Source: Actinomycetota bacterium
Lineage (GTDB): Bacteria; Actinomycetota; Geothermincolia; Geothermincolales; RBG-13-55-18
Direction of reading: 5' to 3'
Assembly (NCBI GenBank): GCA_014360685.1
Contig: JACIXB010000014.1
Location: 62,001 to 126,000 of the forward strand
Length of the DNA: 64,000 nucleotides
In this document: positions 8,456 through 18,537 of the stretch, piece by piece
Position numbering within the stretch: the stretch's first letter is position 1
Layout of the letters: each line of letters opens with the position of its first letter
Notes under the pieces: model-generated
The model's input: the letters and a program-made list of their open reading frames with translations, nothing else
Database searches by the model: none
Told to the model about the DNA's origin: nothing
Position numbers and translations under genes: made by a program

Positions 8456-11400
8456 TCAACCCTTCCTCATCCGGTACAGGCGGCCGGCTTCCACAAAGTA
8501 TATGAGGGCCTCCTTTACCGGCTCTCCGAGGATCTTCTCCCACACTTCGCTGTAAAGCCGGAGCTGGGGAAGGTACTTCTCGGCCCTTTTGTGCGCATCG
8601 CCTTCGCCTACCCGGTCGGTCTTGTAATCCACCAGCACCCATCCGCCATCCTCCAGGAAGGCAAGGTCCACAACCCCACGCACCAGGGTGGGGACACCAC
8701 CGGAATCCTCTTTCAGGAAATGGAAGGGGACTTCCGTCAGGCACCTGGCGGAGGCGCGAGCCCTTTTCCACAGCGCGGAGCGCATGGCCTTGCGCACCAG
8801 GTAAGCCGCCGCCCCGGCCAGCGCGGGATCCAGCCCCCTTTCCTCCAGGAAGGGAAGGGCGAGTGCTTCCAGGCGCGTCGCGGGGTTCTCCATGGCCGCC
8901 TGCAAGAGCATATGCACCACCTCACCGAAGTCCGTGCCCTGGAGGTCGACGGCCTCGCTTTCGCCTTCCGGGAAAGCCGCATGCGTGGCCTCGGCGGTAG
9001 GATGAGGAGTGGGCGGCAAGGACGAGTGGGGGCCGGCGTTCGGGCCTGCCGCTCCCTGGGAGGTGAAGTCCTCCCATTCTTGTATGGGTATTTCTTCCAA
9101 GAAGCAACCGCCCTCCGCTCCGCCCGGCGATGCCTCCCCGCGGTATCCCAGGGCGTGTCTTTTAGCCGCCACGACCTCGTAAGTGGGGCGTAGTACGGTT
9201 TCCCTGCGCCGGAGCGCCTCCCGCTTCCAATCCTCGAAAGCCTGGCGATCCGGAGCGGCGGGGGGCGCCCCGGCTGCACCGGATGGCCATAGTTCGGGCA
9301 GTTCCGGGGCCTTTTTAAGGTGGGGGTAGAACAGCCGCCAGGGGTGATGGCGGTCGTTGCCCTCCCTCACGGAGACGATACAGGCACCGGAGGCGCGCGT
9401 GGCGGCCACGTACATGAGGCGCAGTGATTCCGCTTCCAGGAAGGCGCGTTCGCGTTCCGAGACGGTTTCCCACTCCGCGGGATGGGCCATGGGGGTCCGG
9501 GTATAGGCCGAGGTCTCCCTGTATATACCCAGATAACCCAGCGTGAACCGGGAACCGCGTGCGACGTGTATATCCGGCTCTCGGTTCCCACCGCCGCTTA
9601 CGCCGGCCAAGAAGACCACCGGGGCTTGCAGGCCCTTGGCCCGGTGAAGGTTCATGACCCTCACCGCGGGCGGGTCCTCGGACAGGGCGGATATCCCGTC
9701 GTAACTCTCCCGGTTTTCGGCCAGGCGTTCCAGGTATCCGAGCAGCTGTGAGCCGGTCCAGATCTCGTCCCGGGCTTCACGCACCACCTCCAAGGCTTTG
9801 GCCAGGCTGCCTGCTTGCATCTCGCCGCCGGGCCTGAGAGCGGCGGACAACATGAGCCCCAGGTCGTGGACCACCAGCTCCAAGGCGGCCATAAGAGGCA
9901 TGGTCCGGAACCACCGCCGGAATTCCTCGAGGCGGCGAAAGGCATCGGCGAAGGCCTCGGCCGTCTCCGGATCCAGGCCCGAGGTGGGGAGGCTTCGGCC
10001 GCTGAAGCTCCCGCCGGCCCTCTTGAACTCGTACAGCTCGGCATCGCTGAAGCCGAAGAGCTCGCTGCGCAGCAGGGCTACCAGGGCGAGGGGATCGTAA
10101 GGGCGGAGGACGGCCTTTATGCAGAGCTTGAGGAGCTGCAGCTCGGAGACTCGGTTCAGGGATTGCCCCCCGCTGGTGCGGCAAGGGATGCCGTGATCGT
10201 GTAACCTTTCCGCGAAAACGGCCAGATCATCCCTGCGGTAAGTAAGGACGAGGAAGTCGGCGGGGTCGGCCGCACCGGTTTTAATGGATCCGCCGTTTAC
10301 GGAATGCCGGTAGAGGGTAAGGCCGCCCGAACAGGCATCCCGTATGAAGCGGGCGATGCGGTCCGCCATGTATTGGAGGGCCTCTTCGTTCCTGGAAAAC
10401 TGCGGGGGCACGGTGAGCCGGTAAACGCCGCGAAAGCCCTCTTCCCGGGACCCGGTGCGGGAGGGCACGAGGTTGACGTAGGCCGGCGAGAATTCCGTTG
10501 CCCGTGCGGGGAACTTGGGTACACCCGAAAGACTAACATCCTCGTTCCCTTCCGGGGAAAAGACTTCGTTGACCCATTCCACCAGCTCGGGAGGGGAACG
10601 GAAGTTGCTGGTCAGGGTGAGCACCAATCCGCCGCTCCGCATCATGATGTCCTTGACCTCGTTATAGATGGAGATGTCCGCACGCCGGAATCGGTAGATG
10701 GACTGCTTGGGATCTCCCACCAGGAAAAGGGAACCGGGACGGGGCGGGCAACGACGCCAGTCCCTCTCCGAGTCGTCGGAGGAAACGAGCAGGAATATCA
10801 TCTCCGCTTGAAGGGGGTCGGTATCCTGGAACTCGTCCACCAGGAGGTGGGTGAAACGGGCCTGTAGTTCCCTCCTGGCCTCCGGGTTTTCGCGCAGCAG
10901 GCGAGCCGCTGCGGTTAAAAGGTCCTGGAAGTTGAGCACCTCGCGCTCCCGGCGCAGGAGATCGTAGGTTTGCCGCGCCGAATGGAGAGCCTCCAGGCAC
11001 ACGGCATACCTGGTTTCGCGCCACCGGGAGAGCGCGGGACGCACCGTTTCCCGGCGGAACCTTTCCCAGAGGCTCTTTTCCTCCTTGGCGGTTTCCCGGC
11101 TCAAACCTTTTCCTCTCTCCCAGGCCGACTGGACTATGGTTATCCCCCGGTCGAAGAACTCCAGGGCCTCCATGAGTTCGGCGGGGTTTTCCAGGCGGTA
11201 GTGGGAGACCACACGGACCGCCCTTCGCAGTTCGGGAATGAGCTTGTCGTTGCCCGGATCGAGGGGTAGTTTGGGGACAAGAATGGAAATGTGGTTCACG
11301 TAATCCTCGAGTTCACGGCGGGCGCGATCAAAAAGGTCCTCCGTAGGAGCCGGATCAGGGACGGGCCATTCCTCCACGTCGGGAAAATCGGCAAAGCGTT

Positions 11401-11959
11401 GAAAGGCCGTTTCCAGGTCCGAGAGCCGCACTCCCACCTCCCGGAGCCTCCCCAGGAGGTCCCCGGGGTCGTCAAGGAACAGGCGGGCGCAGAATCGATC
11501 CCATGCCTCCTCGCGCAGGCGGGAGTCTTCCAGGTCGTCGATTTCCCGGAAGGAAAGTCCGACTCCCGCTTCGAGGGGCTTTTCGCGAAGGATGCGGGCG
11601 CAGAAAGAGTGGATGGTACCTATGAAACAATGTTCCGCGTTTTCCAGTGCGCTTTCCAGGTTTTCCCTTTCCTTGCCCTGCGCCTCCCTGCACGCTTCCT
11701 CGAGGGAAGACCGGAAGCGGCCTCGTATCTCGGCGGCCGCCTTCCGGGTGAAGGTGATGGCCGCCATGTGCCGGATATGCCGGCAGGCTCCGCTGCGCAG
11801 GAGGGCCAGCATGCGCCCTATCATGGCCGTGGTCTTTCCGGTGCCCGCCGCCGCCTCCACCATAATGTTGCGATCCAGAAGGGAAGTTACGAGTTCACGC
11901 TCCTGGAAATCGGGTAGCGGTGGAGACCCCGGTATTTCGCGGCAGGAGTTTCCGGTCAC
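8456..11959 (-). CDS. addA: AddA helicase-nuclease subunit
   Basis: AddA is the UvrD-like helicase and nuclease of the AddAB complex, which resects double-strand breaks for RecA loading. The 1167-residue product (close to the usual 1200) has Walker A AAAGTGKTT at residues 36-44, ITFTRKAAAEI, the DEAD-like LLVDEFQDTDPLQ, GDPKQSIYRFRRAD and the late helicase motif VRVMNLHRAKGLQAPVVFLAG. A C-terminal PD-(D/E)xK nuclease shows as LVDYKTDR near residue 1109. The start is GTG 11959, which overlaps the addB stop as TAGTG, indicating translational coupling. Nothing is missing from the helicase motifs I could see. Confidence 0.95.
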   Translation of the reverse strand: MTGNSCREIPGSPPLPDFQERELVTSLLDRNIMVEAAAGTGKTTAMIGRMLALLRSGACRHIRHMAAITFTRKAAAEIRGRFRSSLEEACREAQGKERENLESALENAEHCFIGTIHSFCARILREKPLEAGVGLSFREIDDLEDSRLREEAWDRFCARLFLDDPGDLLGRLREVGVRLSDLETAFQRFADFPDVEEWPVPDPAPTEDLFDRARRELEDYVNHISILVPKLPLDPGNDKLIPELRRAVRVVSHYRLENPAELMEALEFFDRGITIVQSAWERGKGLSRETAKEEKSLWERFRRETVRPALSRWRETRYAVCLEALHSARQTYDLLRREREVLNFQDLLTAAARLLRENPEARRELQARFTHLLVDEFQDTDPLQAEMIFLLVSSDDSERDWRRCPPRPGSLFLVGDPKQSIYRFRRADISIYNEVKDIMMRSGGLVLTLTSNFRSPPELVEWVNEVFSPEGNEDVSLSGVPKFPARATEFSPAYVNLVPSRTGSREEGFRGVYRLTVPPQFSRNEEALQYMADRIARFIRDACSGGLTLYRHSVNGGSIKTGAADPADFLVLTYRRDDLAVFAERLHDHGIPCRTSGGQSLNRVSELQLLKLCIKAVLRPYDPLALVALLRSELFGFSDAELYEFKRAGGSFSGRSLPTSGLDPETAEAFADAFRRLEEFRRWFRTMPLMAALELVVHDLGLMLSAALRPGGEMQAGSLAKALEVVREARDEIWTGSQLLGYLERLAENRESYDGISALSEDPPAVRVMNLHRAKGLQAPVVFLAGVSGGGNREPDIHVARGSRFTLGYLGIYRETSAYTRTPMAHPAEWETVSERERAFLEAESLRLMYVAATRASGACIVSVREGNDRHHPWRLFYPHLKKAPELPELWPSGAAGAPPAAPDRQAFEDWKREALRRRETVLRPTYEVVAAKRHALGYRGEASPGGAEGGCFLEEIPIQEWEDFTSQGAAGPNAGPHSSLPPTPHPTAEATHAAFPEGESEAVDLQGTDFGEVVHMLLQAAMENPATRLEALALPFLEERGLDPALAGAAAYLVRKAMRSALWKRARASARCLTEVPFHFLKEDSGGVPTLVRGVVDLAFLEDGGWVLVDYKTDRVGEGDAHKRAEKYLPQLRLYSEVWEKILGEPVKEALIYFVEAGRLYRMRKG

Positions 11960-14900
11960 TAGCCACCCTCCCTATAGCCTCTCAAGCGTCGCAAAGGCTC
12001 GAGAACCTCGTTTTCTTCGCATGCCAGCTTTTTCCTCGAGGCCGACGCCACCTTCTCCGGATCTCCGAATGCCTCCCGGTAATCGCTGGAGTCGAGTTCC
12101 TTAGGATTGTCGCTGGCGATAAAGCAGCCCGCGGCTATGGCCGCGCAAATATCCGCGAGGATGCGGTATCCTTCCCGCAGGACCCGGGAGTCCCAGGTTA
12201 TCCTCTCCCCGTGTTCCCGGATGCCGGGGAAGAAGAATTCGAACCCGGCGATCTCCGCGCCAGGATGCTCTTCGCGCAGGCAACTCTCGGCCATCACCGT
12301 GTAAAGGTAATTCTGGATGCAACGTCCCCCGAGGAAAGGATCCGCGGGGTTGTATCTTTTACTTGAACCCGTCTTGTAATCGCAGATCAGGAAAGCGGGT
12401 TTCCCGTGACCATCCAGGAGGTCGATGCGGTCGATCCTTCCCCGAACCCTGATGTTTCCGATCCCGGGAACGCCCACGACCAGCGGCTCGGGATGGTCGA
12501 CGGGATTTCCCGGCCCTTCCGTCTCCATGCCCACGGAGACCTCGAAGTAAAGGGGTTTTCTCTCCCGGCAGGAAAGCTCCTCCTCGTGGAGGAACACGTA
12601 AGCCGTCCTGAGCAGCTCGGCCCGCTGCTCCTGCAGGGCCATGTGCGAGGGGGGCGGCTTTTGCCGGCACCAGGTTCTTATCTCCTCTTCCAGGAGGCCC
12701 TCGATGACCTCCCGGTGCCTATCTACGGAAGGCGTTTCGCCCGCATCGCGTAGGCACCTGTGGAAGCGTTGGAAGAGAGAATGCAGCAGGCAGCCCTTTT
12801 CCAGTGGGTCGAGCCACACCCGGGCATCGTGGAGGTATTCATCGAAGGGTTCCACCTCCAGGACATAGCGCAGAAAGTATTCCAGCGGGCACCTCCCGTA
12901 GGTCTCCAGGCGGCTCGGGGAGACCACGGGGCCGCTTCCCGATGCCGGGTCGAGGTCCCGACCCGCCTCCGGAACGTAACCGTCGTAGGGGGTGAAAGAC
13001 TCCGCCGCGCGCGCTCGTGCAGCCTTCAGCCCGCGGGAGAGATGGGGGTAGAGGGGTCGGAGGAGGTTTTCCGGATCGGAAGGCGGTCGACTCCTACCCA
13101 GCGCACTCATCCACCACTCATCCGGGAAAAGGGCGGCCTCGGGTTCCGCGGAGGCGAAACAAGCCGGGGCGGGGAGTCCCCGGAAAAAACCTTCCTGGTC
13201 GGGAGGAAGGACCCCGGATGTGAGGCGGTAGGCGGAAAGTAACACCTGGGAGGGGAACATCTCACGGTCATCTCGCAGGTGATAACCCGAATAGGACAGG
13301 GTCACCCTTCCCCTGAGGCCGGCGAACAGGTCCGAGAGCCCCGCCACGGTGGCGGAGATGCGGTCGAAGGAAGTGGCCAGCTCCGGCGAGAGGCGCCTCC
13401 TTTCCTCGTCGGCGAGGAGGGGATCCTGAAAAACGGCTCCCGGAAAGCGGCCGTCGTCCAGGCCCACCACGAAGGTCCAGGGCCGGCCCGAGCGACCGCC
13501 GCCGAACAGGGGCGCGGCGTGCAGGCATCCCGGCCTCGGACCCTCGCCGAGCACCCTGGAGCCGAGCACCGTTTCCTCCAGCCAGTCCAGCGCCGGGAAA
13601 CCTGGAATGTCATATTCTTCCAGAGCGCCTTCCAGTTCACCTACACGGCGCAGGAGGAAGTGGAGGGCGTACTGGTCAGCCTGGCCCGCGTTTCTTGCGC
13701 GCCGGGACAGGAAGTCGCGGGCACCCCGCAGGAGCGTTATTGTGTCGCGGAGGTCCTCCGGTACTCCGGACAGGAGCTCGGAGCAGAGCTCGCGCAGGGT
13801 GGCGAGCTCGCTTTTACCGGAGCCCTCAACGGCCGCGGGAGGCATGGCCTCTTCCTCTTCCCGTGGAACGCGGGCGAGGGTACAGCGAAGCGACTCGTCC
13901 TCCAGCGCGGCTCGGTAACGCTCCCTGCCGCTGCCGATGGGCAGCGTCCGGAAGAGGGCGGCCGCGCGGGTAAGCCCGGTCCCTTCCTCGCCGGGACACC
14001 CGACCACGATCAGGCCGTCGTCCATGAGCTCAGCCAGCCTCTGCTGGGAGAAATCCTCCCTGATCCATTGGATCCAGCTCAACAGCGCCCTTCCCGGCCT
14101 GGTAAAGCGCACCGGGATTCCCTCGGCGAAGGTGATGGGAGGGCGTTCCTTGCTTTCCGGGAAGAGCAAAGAGCACAGTTCGTAGAGACGGGGAACGTAA
14201 GCCTCGTAGTCGGTGTAGAGGATCTCCACCCGATCGAAGGGTATCATCCTCTGCAGTGAACGCCTGAGAACCTCGCGGATCTCGTTGGTTTCCCCGGTGG
14301 CTCGGAAGATCTCCACCGTCCCGTCCCTCGGAGGAGGCGGGGCCTCCGTGGGGCGGTTTATCCACCGCAAGAGCGAGGCATCCGTCTCCGACTCCCGGTC
14401 GCGGCAGGAATCCTCCTCCAGGACCTCCCTCGCGCCGGGGGGCATCGATTTCCAGAGCGCCCTTTCCAGCCCCCTCAACGTGGAGAGCATGCTCTCGGGT
14501 ATGGCTATACGAAGGTCTTCGCGGAAGGGTGTGCGGTCAGAGTCGAGCTCGCCGAGGGCCATTCTCAACAAGCCGGGGTAATCCACCACGCGGTGAAAGG
14601 CGAGTTTTTCCTCGTAAGCCCGCAACAGGGAGGCCAGCCATCCTGTCTTGGGCGAAGGGGTTGAGGCATGGGACTCGATCTCCTCGGCCTCAAGCCCGGA
14701 TAGCCTCACGTCGAGCAGGGTGGAGGTGACCGCCCTTGCCAGTTCGGGCCGGGTTCCGCCCGAGGGTGCATTCACAGCGGGGAGGCCGAGGCGGGCCAGG
14801 AGTTCGGCCACCATGAGTTCCAGCCTCAAACCCTGGATATAGCGGAGACCCCTTTTCTCCATGGCCTCGAAAGCCAGTTCCAGGCACAGGGAAGGCAAGG

Positions 14901-15075
14901 TTCGCAAACGGAGATTGAAGACCGGGGCGCCGCCGAAGGCGACGTTTTCCAGCCACTGGTAACCCGCGCGGTAGTTGGGCACCAGCAGCCACTTCTCCTC
15001 CAAGGGAAAGCGGCGGCAGAAGTCCGCCAGCTCGTCCACGATCCGGTTGGCCCGGTTAGCGTTTTCTCCCCGCAT
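11959..15075 (-). CDS. addB: AddB-like nuclease/inactivated helicase subunit
   Basis: This 1038-residue partner of AddA begins with WLLVPNYRAGYQWLENVAFG, a degenerate nucleotide-binding region, and has the AddB-type TFVVGLDDGRFPG. It ends in a RecB-like nuclease domain with VSPSRLETYGRCPLEYFLRY and LICDYKTGSSKRY. Bacillus AddB holds a 4Fe-4S staple with one Cys before the nuclease domain and three near the C-terminus. Here the first (GRCPLEYF) is present but the C-terminal tail has only one Cys (KKLACEEN), so the cluster is probably absent. It is the upstream gene of the pair, with GGAGG eleven bases before ATG 15075. Overlap with addA supports one complex. Confidence 0.88.
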   Translation of the reverse strand: MRGENANRANRIVDELADFCRRFPLEEKWLLVPNYRAGYQWLENVAFGGAPVFNLRLRTLPSLCLELAFEAMEKRGLRYIQGLRLELMVAELLARLGLPAVNAPSGGTRPELARAVTSTLLDVRLSGLEAEEIESHASTPSPKTGWLASLLRAYEEKLAFHRVVDYPGLLRMALGELDSDRTPFREDLRIAIPESMLSTLRGLERALWKSMPPGAREVLEEDSCRDRESETDASLLRWINRPTEAPPPPRDGTVEIFRATGETNEIREVLRRSLQRMIPFDRVEILYTDYEAYVPRLYELCSLLFPESKERPPITFAEGIPVRFTRPGRALLSWIQWIREDFSQQRLAELMDDGLIVVGCPGEEGTGLTRAAALFRTLPIGSGRERYRAALEDESLRCTLARVPREEEEAMPPAAVEGSGKSELATLRELCSELLSGVPEDLRDTITLLRGARDFLSRRARNAGQADQYALHFLLRRVGELEGALEEYDIPGFPALDWLEETVLGSRVLGEGPRPGCLHAAPLFGGGRSGRPWTFVVGLDDGRFPGAVFQDPLLADEERRRLSPELATSFDRISATVAGLSDLFAGLRGRVTLSYSGYHLRDDREMFPSQVLLSAYRLTSGVLPPDQEGFFRGLPAPACFASAEPEAALFPDEWWMSALGRSRPPSDPENLLRPLYPHLSRGLKAARARAAESFTPYDGYVPEAGRDLDPASGSGPVVSPSRLETYGRCPLEYFLRYVLEVEPFDEYLHDARVWLDPLEKGCLLHSLFQRFHRCLRDAGETPSVDRHREVIEGLLEEEIRTWCRQKPPPSHMALQEQRAELLRTAYVFLHEEELSCRERKPLYFEVSVGMETEGPGNPVDHPEPLVVGVPGIGNIRVRGRIDRIDLLDGHGKPAFLICDYKTGSSKRYNPADPFLGGRCIQNYLYTVMAESCLREEHPGAEIAGFEFFFPGIREHGERITWDSRVLREGYRILADICAAIAAGCFIASDNPKELDSSDYREAFGDPEKVASASRKKLACEENEVLEPLRRLRGYREGG

Positions 15076-15410
15076 CGGCTCTCATTCCTCCGGCTGAGCC
15101 GTGACGCGTGCCCAACTCTCCGGGACAGAAGGATAAGGGAAAGGGATGACAAGCCCGCGACGGCCGCGCCCGGGAAGCGCTAGGGGCGGGACGTCGACCC
15201 GGCGGGATGCCGCTTCACGCCGCGCACCGACTCCGGTTGGAAGCGTATCCAGTGATACATCCGGTAATATTATGCAAGGAGGCTTATTCGGGCAGGCTTC
15301 GGCGAGAGCGGTTTTTCGGGATACCCGGGGTTTCCATGGGCGGCGTATCCCGACGGAAGAGGAAAGGCCGGACCGGGAACCGGGGTGGCCGCGCGCGGAG
15401 GTGCCGGGGG
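15076..15410. other. divergent intergenic region, addB / flavin oxidase operon
   Basis: This 335-base stretch separates two divergently transcribed operons and should hold both promoters. I could not pick out convincing -35/-10 pairs. The only AT-rich spot is near 15245-15285. Confidence 0.4.
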
Positions 15411-17039
15411 ATGATTTCGGAGAAAGCTTATCGAGAACTCGCGGAGGCGCTGGGGGAGGAGAACGTCTCCCGGGAACCCGCCGTCCTGGATGGATACGCC
15501 TTCCAGCCCACCTTCAACGACGAGCTTTCCCTGTGGGTTCCCCGCCCGGAAGCGGTGGCCCTTCCCGGAAGCACGCAAGAGGTGCAGGAGGTGGTGAGGA
15601 TCTGCAACCGCCACGGACTGAGGTTCAAGGCCTTTTCCACCGGCTGGGGCGCCTGGGCCGGGCCCTCGTGGGAAGGGGTGGTCCAGGTGGACCTCAGGCG
15701 CATGGACCGCATCCTGGACATCGACGAGAGGAACATGATCGTGGTTGTGGAGCCTTACGCCTGCGGGGGCCAGGTCAGGGCGGAGGCCATGAAGAGGGGC
15801 CTCAACGTGCACATGATATCCGCGGGGGCTGGAGTTTCTCCCCTGGCCAGCGCCTGCGCCGCCTTCGGGCCGGGGACGGACGGCACTTACAGCCCGCGCA
15901 ACCTCGTGGGGGTGGAATGGGTGCTTCCCGACGGGGAGGTGCTGAGGTTGGGCTCTCTGGGCTCGGGATGCGGTTGGTTCTGCGCCGACGGACCGGGACC
16001 CTCGTTGCGGGGGATCATGAGGGGAAAGGCGGGAGCGCTTTCGGGCAACGGGATCTTCACCGCCTGCGCCCTCAAACTCTTTCCCTGGCCGGGGCCGCCC
16101 CAACCGCGTCCGGAAGGGCTGTTTTACGACCTGAGGATGCAGATGCCCGAGGGGATAAGGATCTATTACCTTCTATTCCCGGATTACCGCTCCTTCGGGG
16201 AGGCTTTCTACGCCCTGGCCAGGGAGGAGGTCGATTACAACATGCAGAAGGCCGCGGTGGGAGTGGTCCCCATGATCCTGTTCCCCCACCTAAACCGGTT
16301 GCTGAAGGGTCGCCTGGGCATAAGGAACGCCCTCCAAGCCCTGCGGCACGGGATCATGCTGGTCACGGCGGCGCATTCGGGCGCCGAGGAGGAGTTCAAG
16401 GCCCGGACCGTAAGGGCGGTGACCGGGGAATACGGGGGGATAGCCCTCGATCTCACGGACACCCCCCTGGGCCCCTCGTTCGCCTGGTGTATAGTGAGCG
16501 GGGCGGTTCCCGGCATGGCCTTCCGGCCGGGCGGCCAGATGCAGTCCGGGCTGGGCCCCAACGACGCCTGGGACACGGCCATCGCCTGGGACCGGGCGGG
16601 GGAGGGCATCAAGAGAAAGTGGATCGCCAGGGGAGGGTGCGTGGACGACGGCGGCGACGCCTGCGTGGACATGGCCTGGGAGGGAGGGGCCATAGGCCAC
16701 AGCGAGGAACTCTGGTATTACGATCCCCGCAATGAAAGGCACCAGGAGGCGGTGAGGGGGCTGGTGGCGGATTTCTTCGTGCGGGCCCTGCAGGATTGCT
16801 GCGACCAGCCGTGGAACATCTTTCCGCAGCAGCGCAAGATAGTCAGCCCCCTGCAGGGGGACTTCAACCGCTGGCAAAAGGAACTGTGCCGGCTGCTCGA
16901 CCCCGGGGGGGCGGCGGACAACCTCCTCTACGTGGGAGAAGCCGATCTGGACACGGAGGGATGGGAGGAAGGGATCGCGGGGAGATTGAGAAGACTGGCT
17001 GAAGAGCGGGATTGGCACCGGGAAGGGGAAGGAAGATGA
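15411..17039 (+). CDS. FAD-linked oxidase/dehydrogenase (PCMH type)
   Basis: This 542-residue flavoprotein has the PCMH FAD-binding fold of the GlcD / vanillyl-alcohol oxidase superfamily. Visible traits are RPEAVALPGSTQEVQEVVRIC near residue 45, RFKAFSTGWGAW, the pyrophosphate-loop region VSPLASACAAFGPGTDGTY, and CGWFCADGPGPSLRGIMRGK. Start ATG 15411 is preceded by GGAGG; longer in-frame starts upstream lack a binding site. Its stop overlaps the start of the fixC-like gene as ATGA, so the two are coupled. The substrate is unknown: glycolate/lactate-type acids or aromatic alcohols are both possible. Coupling to FixC/FixX suggests its electrons go to a quinone-directed ETF-dehydrogenase-like chain rather than to oxygen. 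Confidence 0.8.
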   Translation: MISEKAYRELAEALGEENVSREPAVLDGYAFQPTFNDELSLWVPRPEAVALPGSTQEVQEVVRICNRHGLRFKAFSTGWGAWAGPSWEGVVQVDLRRMDRILDIDERNMIVVVEPYACGGQVRAEAMKRGLNVHMISAGAGVSPLASACAAFGPGTDGTYSPRNLVGVEWVLPDGEVLRLGSLGSGCGWFCADGPGPSLRGIMRGKAGALSGNGIFTACALKLFPWPGPPQPRPEGLFYDLRMQMPEGIRIYYLLFPDYRSFGEAFYALAREEVDYNMQKAAVGVVPMILFPHLNRLLKGRLGIRNALQALRHGIMLVTAAHSGAEEEFKARTVRAVTGEYGGIALDLTDTPLGPSFAWCIVSGAVPGMAFRPGGQMQSGLGPNDAWDTAIAWDRAGEGIKRKWIARGGCVDDGGDACVDMAWEGGAIGHSEELWYYDPRNERHQEAVRGLVADFFVRALQDCCDQPWNIFPQQRKIVSPLQGDFNRWQKELCRLLDPGGAADNLLYVGEADLDTEGWEEGIAGRLRRLAEERDWHREGEGR

Positions 17040-18424
17040 AGAGCTACGACCTCATCGTGGTGGGGGCCGGGCCGGGCGGGAGCGCGGCGGCCTTAACGGC
17101 GGCGGAGGCGGGCCTGAGGACCCTGCTGCTGGAAAGGGCGGAGTCGCCCGGGGAGAAAAACGCCTCCGGCTTCGCCCTCTCCAGCAAGGCCTGGAGGGAT
17201 TTTCCCTTCATCCGGGAGATGGAACTTCCTTCCATGCGCTGGTGCCGGAAATGCGTGGCGCACTTCCTTTCCCCACCCCCGGAGATGGAGGAGAGGTTCG
17301 CCGTTTCCTCCGGGCCCTCCCGGCGCATGTCCTATCCGGAAGCCCGGGATTTCTTCACCGTGGGGATGTTGCGCAGGGAGTTCGACCCCCATCTGGCGGG
17401 GCTGGCGGTGGGAGCGGGGGCCGAGTTGCGCACCCGATCCCTGGTCACTGGTCTGGTGCGGGAATCCGGCAGGGTGGTTGGGGTGACGGTCGAAGGAGGG
17501 GAGGAATTCCGCGCCCCGGTGACCATCGGCGCCGACGGGGTTCTTTCCCCGGTAGCCCGCCTGGCCGGGCTGCGCGAGAAATGGCGGCCGCACGAGGTGA
17601 CCAGCGTGTGCATCATCGACTTTAAGGCCTCCCGGGAGGTGATGGACGACGTTATCCATGACGCGGGTTTCCAGGCCTACTTCGGGCCGGGGATGGGGGG
17701 CAATTTCCTCATCGCCTACACGGACGGGGTCCACGTGGGTGGTCCCGGGGTGACCAACAGCCTGGTTTCCAGGGTGGTGCGAAGTCGTTCCAAGCCGGCC
17801 CGCGAGCTCTTGGAAACCGTGGCCGCCCCTCCGCTCCAGCGCCTGTTGCGGGCCATAAGGGCCGAGCCCTTGGAGTGGCAGGCCCATTGCCTCTCCTGGA
17901 TGGACCGCATGCCGGAGAACATCCATTGCGGGGGGCTTATGCTGGTGGGAGACGCGGCGGGGCTTCCCGAGCCGCTGTACGCGGAGGGAGTATGGCAGGC
18001 CATGTATTCCGGCCGCCTGGCAGCGGAGGTGGCCGTGGAGGCCTTGGAAGAAAGGGACACCTCGGCGGCTTTCCTGGCATCGTACAGGGAGAGGTTGCAG
18101 GAAAGCCCGGTGGGCCAGGAGTTCGTGGCCGGGGTGCAGCTCAGGCAGCTCTTCGAGCTTTTGGGTGACCCCGAGGCATGCGGGGAACTGGAGGAGATGG
18201 CCGTGGATCTGGCCGTTCACCTGCTGATGTCCGGCCAGGAGCCCAAGGCGGAGGCCATGGCCAGGGTCTTTCCCATTCTTATGGAAAATATTCCCACTGT
18301 GACTACCTTGGCCCGCATCTATCTTCCCCTGCTCCTGCAGGTTGGGGAGGAGAAACTCCGTTTCTATTCCGCGCTGGCCAGGGGGTTGAGGAGGCTATTG
18401 GAAAGGTTTCCCTGGGAACTGTGA
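17036..18424 (+). CDS. fixC: FixC-like ETF:quinone oxidoreductase flavoprotein
   Basis: This 462-residue flavoprotein starts with the dinucleotide fold YDLIVVGAGPGGSAAALTAA and has the second FAD motif GLMLVGDAAGLPEPLYAEG near residue 305. Both are typical of FixC and the geranylgeranyl-reductase superfamily. ATG 17036 overlaps the upstream stop (ATGA), and a FixX-type ferredoxin gene follows 113 bases later. FixC/FixX together resemble ETF:quinone oxidoreductase, passing electrons from flavoproteins to menaquinone. FixA/FixB (ETF) genes are not in the window. The local partner may therefore be the flavin oxidase upstream, or an ETF elsewhere serving the acyl-CoA dehydrogenase nearby. Confidence 0.82.
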   Translation: MKSYDLIVVGAGPGGSAAALTAAEAGLRTLLLERAESPGEKNASGFALSSKAWRDFPFIREMELPSMRWCRKCVAHFLSPPPEMEERFAVSSGPSRRMSYPEARDFFTVGMLRREFDPHLAGLAVGAGAELRTRSLVTGLVRESGRVVGVTVEGGEEFRAPVTIGADGVLSPVARLAGLREKWRPHEVTSVCIIDFKASREVMDDVIHDAGFQAYFGPGMGGNFLIAYTDGVHVGGPGVTNSLVSRVVRSRSKPARELLETVAAPPLQRLLRAIRAEPLEWQAHCLSWMDRMPENIHCGGLMLVGDAAGLPEPLYAEGVWQAMYSGRLAAEVAVEALEERDTSAAFLASYRERLQESPVGQEFVAGVQLRQLFELLGDPEACGELEEMAVDLAVHLLMSGQEPKAEAMARVFPILMENIPTVTTLARIYLPLLLQVGEEKLRFYSALARGLRRLLERFPWEL

Positions 18425-18537
18425 GGAGGCCCGCTGTTCTTCGGCCGGAATGGTAAGCCGGTGCGCACGGCAACGTGAGGTGATCCGGTGGTGGTACATG
18501 CGGGTCGGCCCGAAGAAGAGGACTGGCGTTAAGAGGA

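Noticed and set aside
8380-8505. Frameshift extending the secreted repeat protein past its stop
   Set aside because: The alternative frame after the stop does not continue the repeat motif, so the stop appears genuine although the last repeat is cut short.
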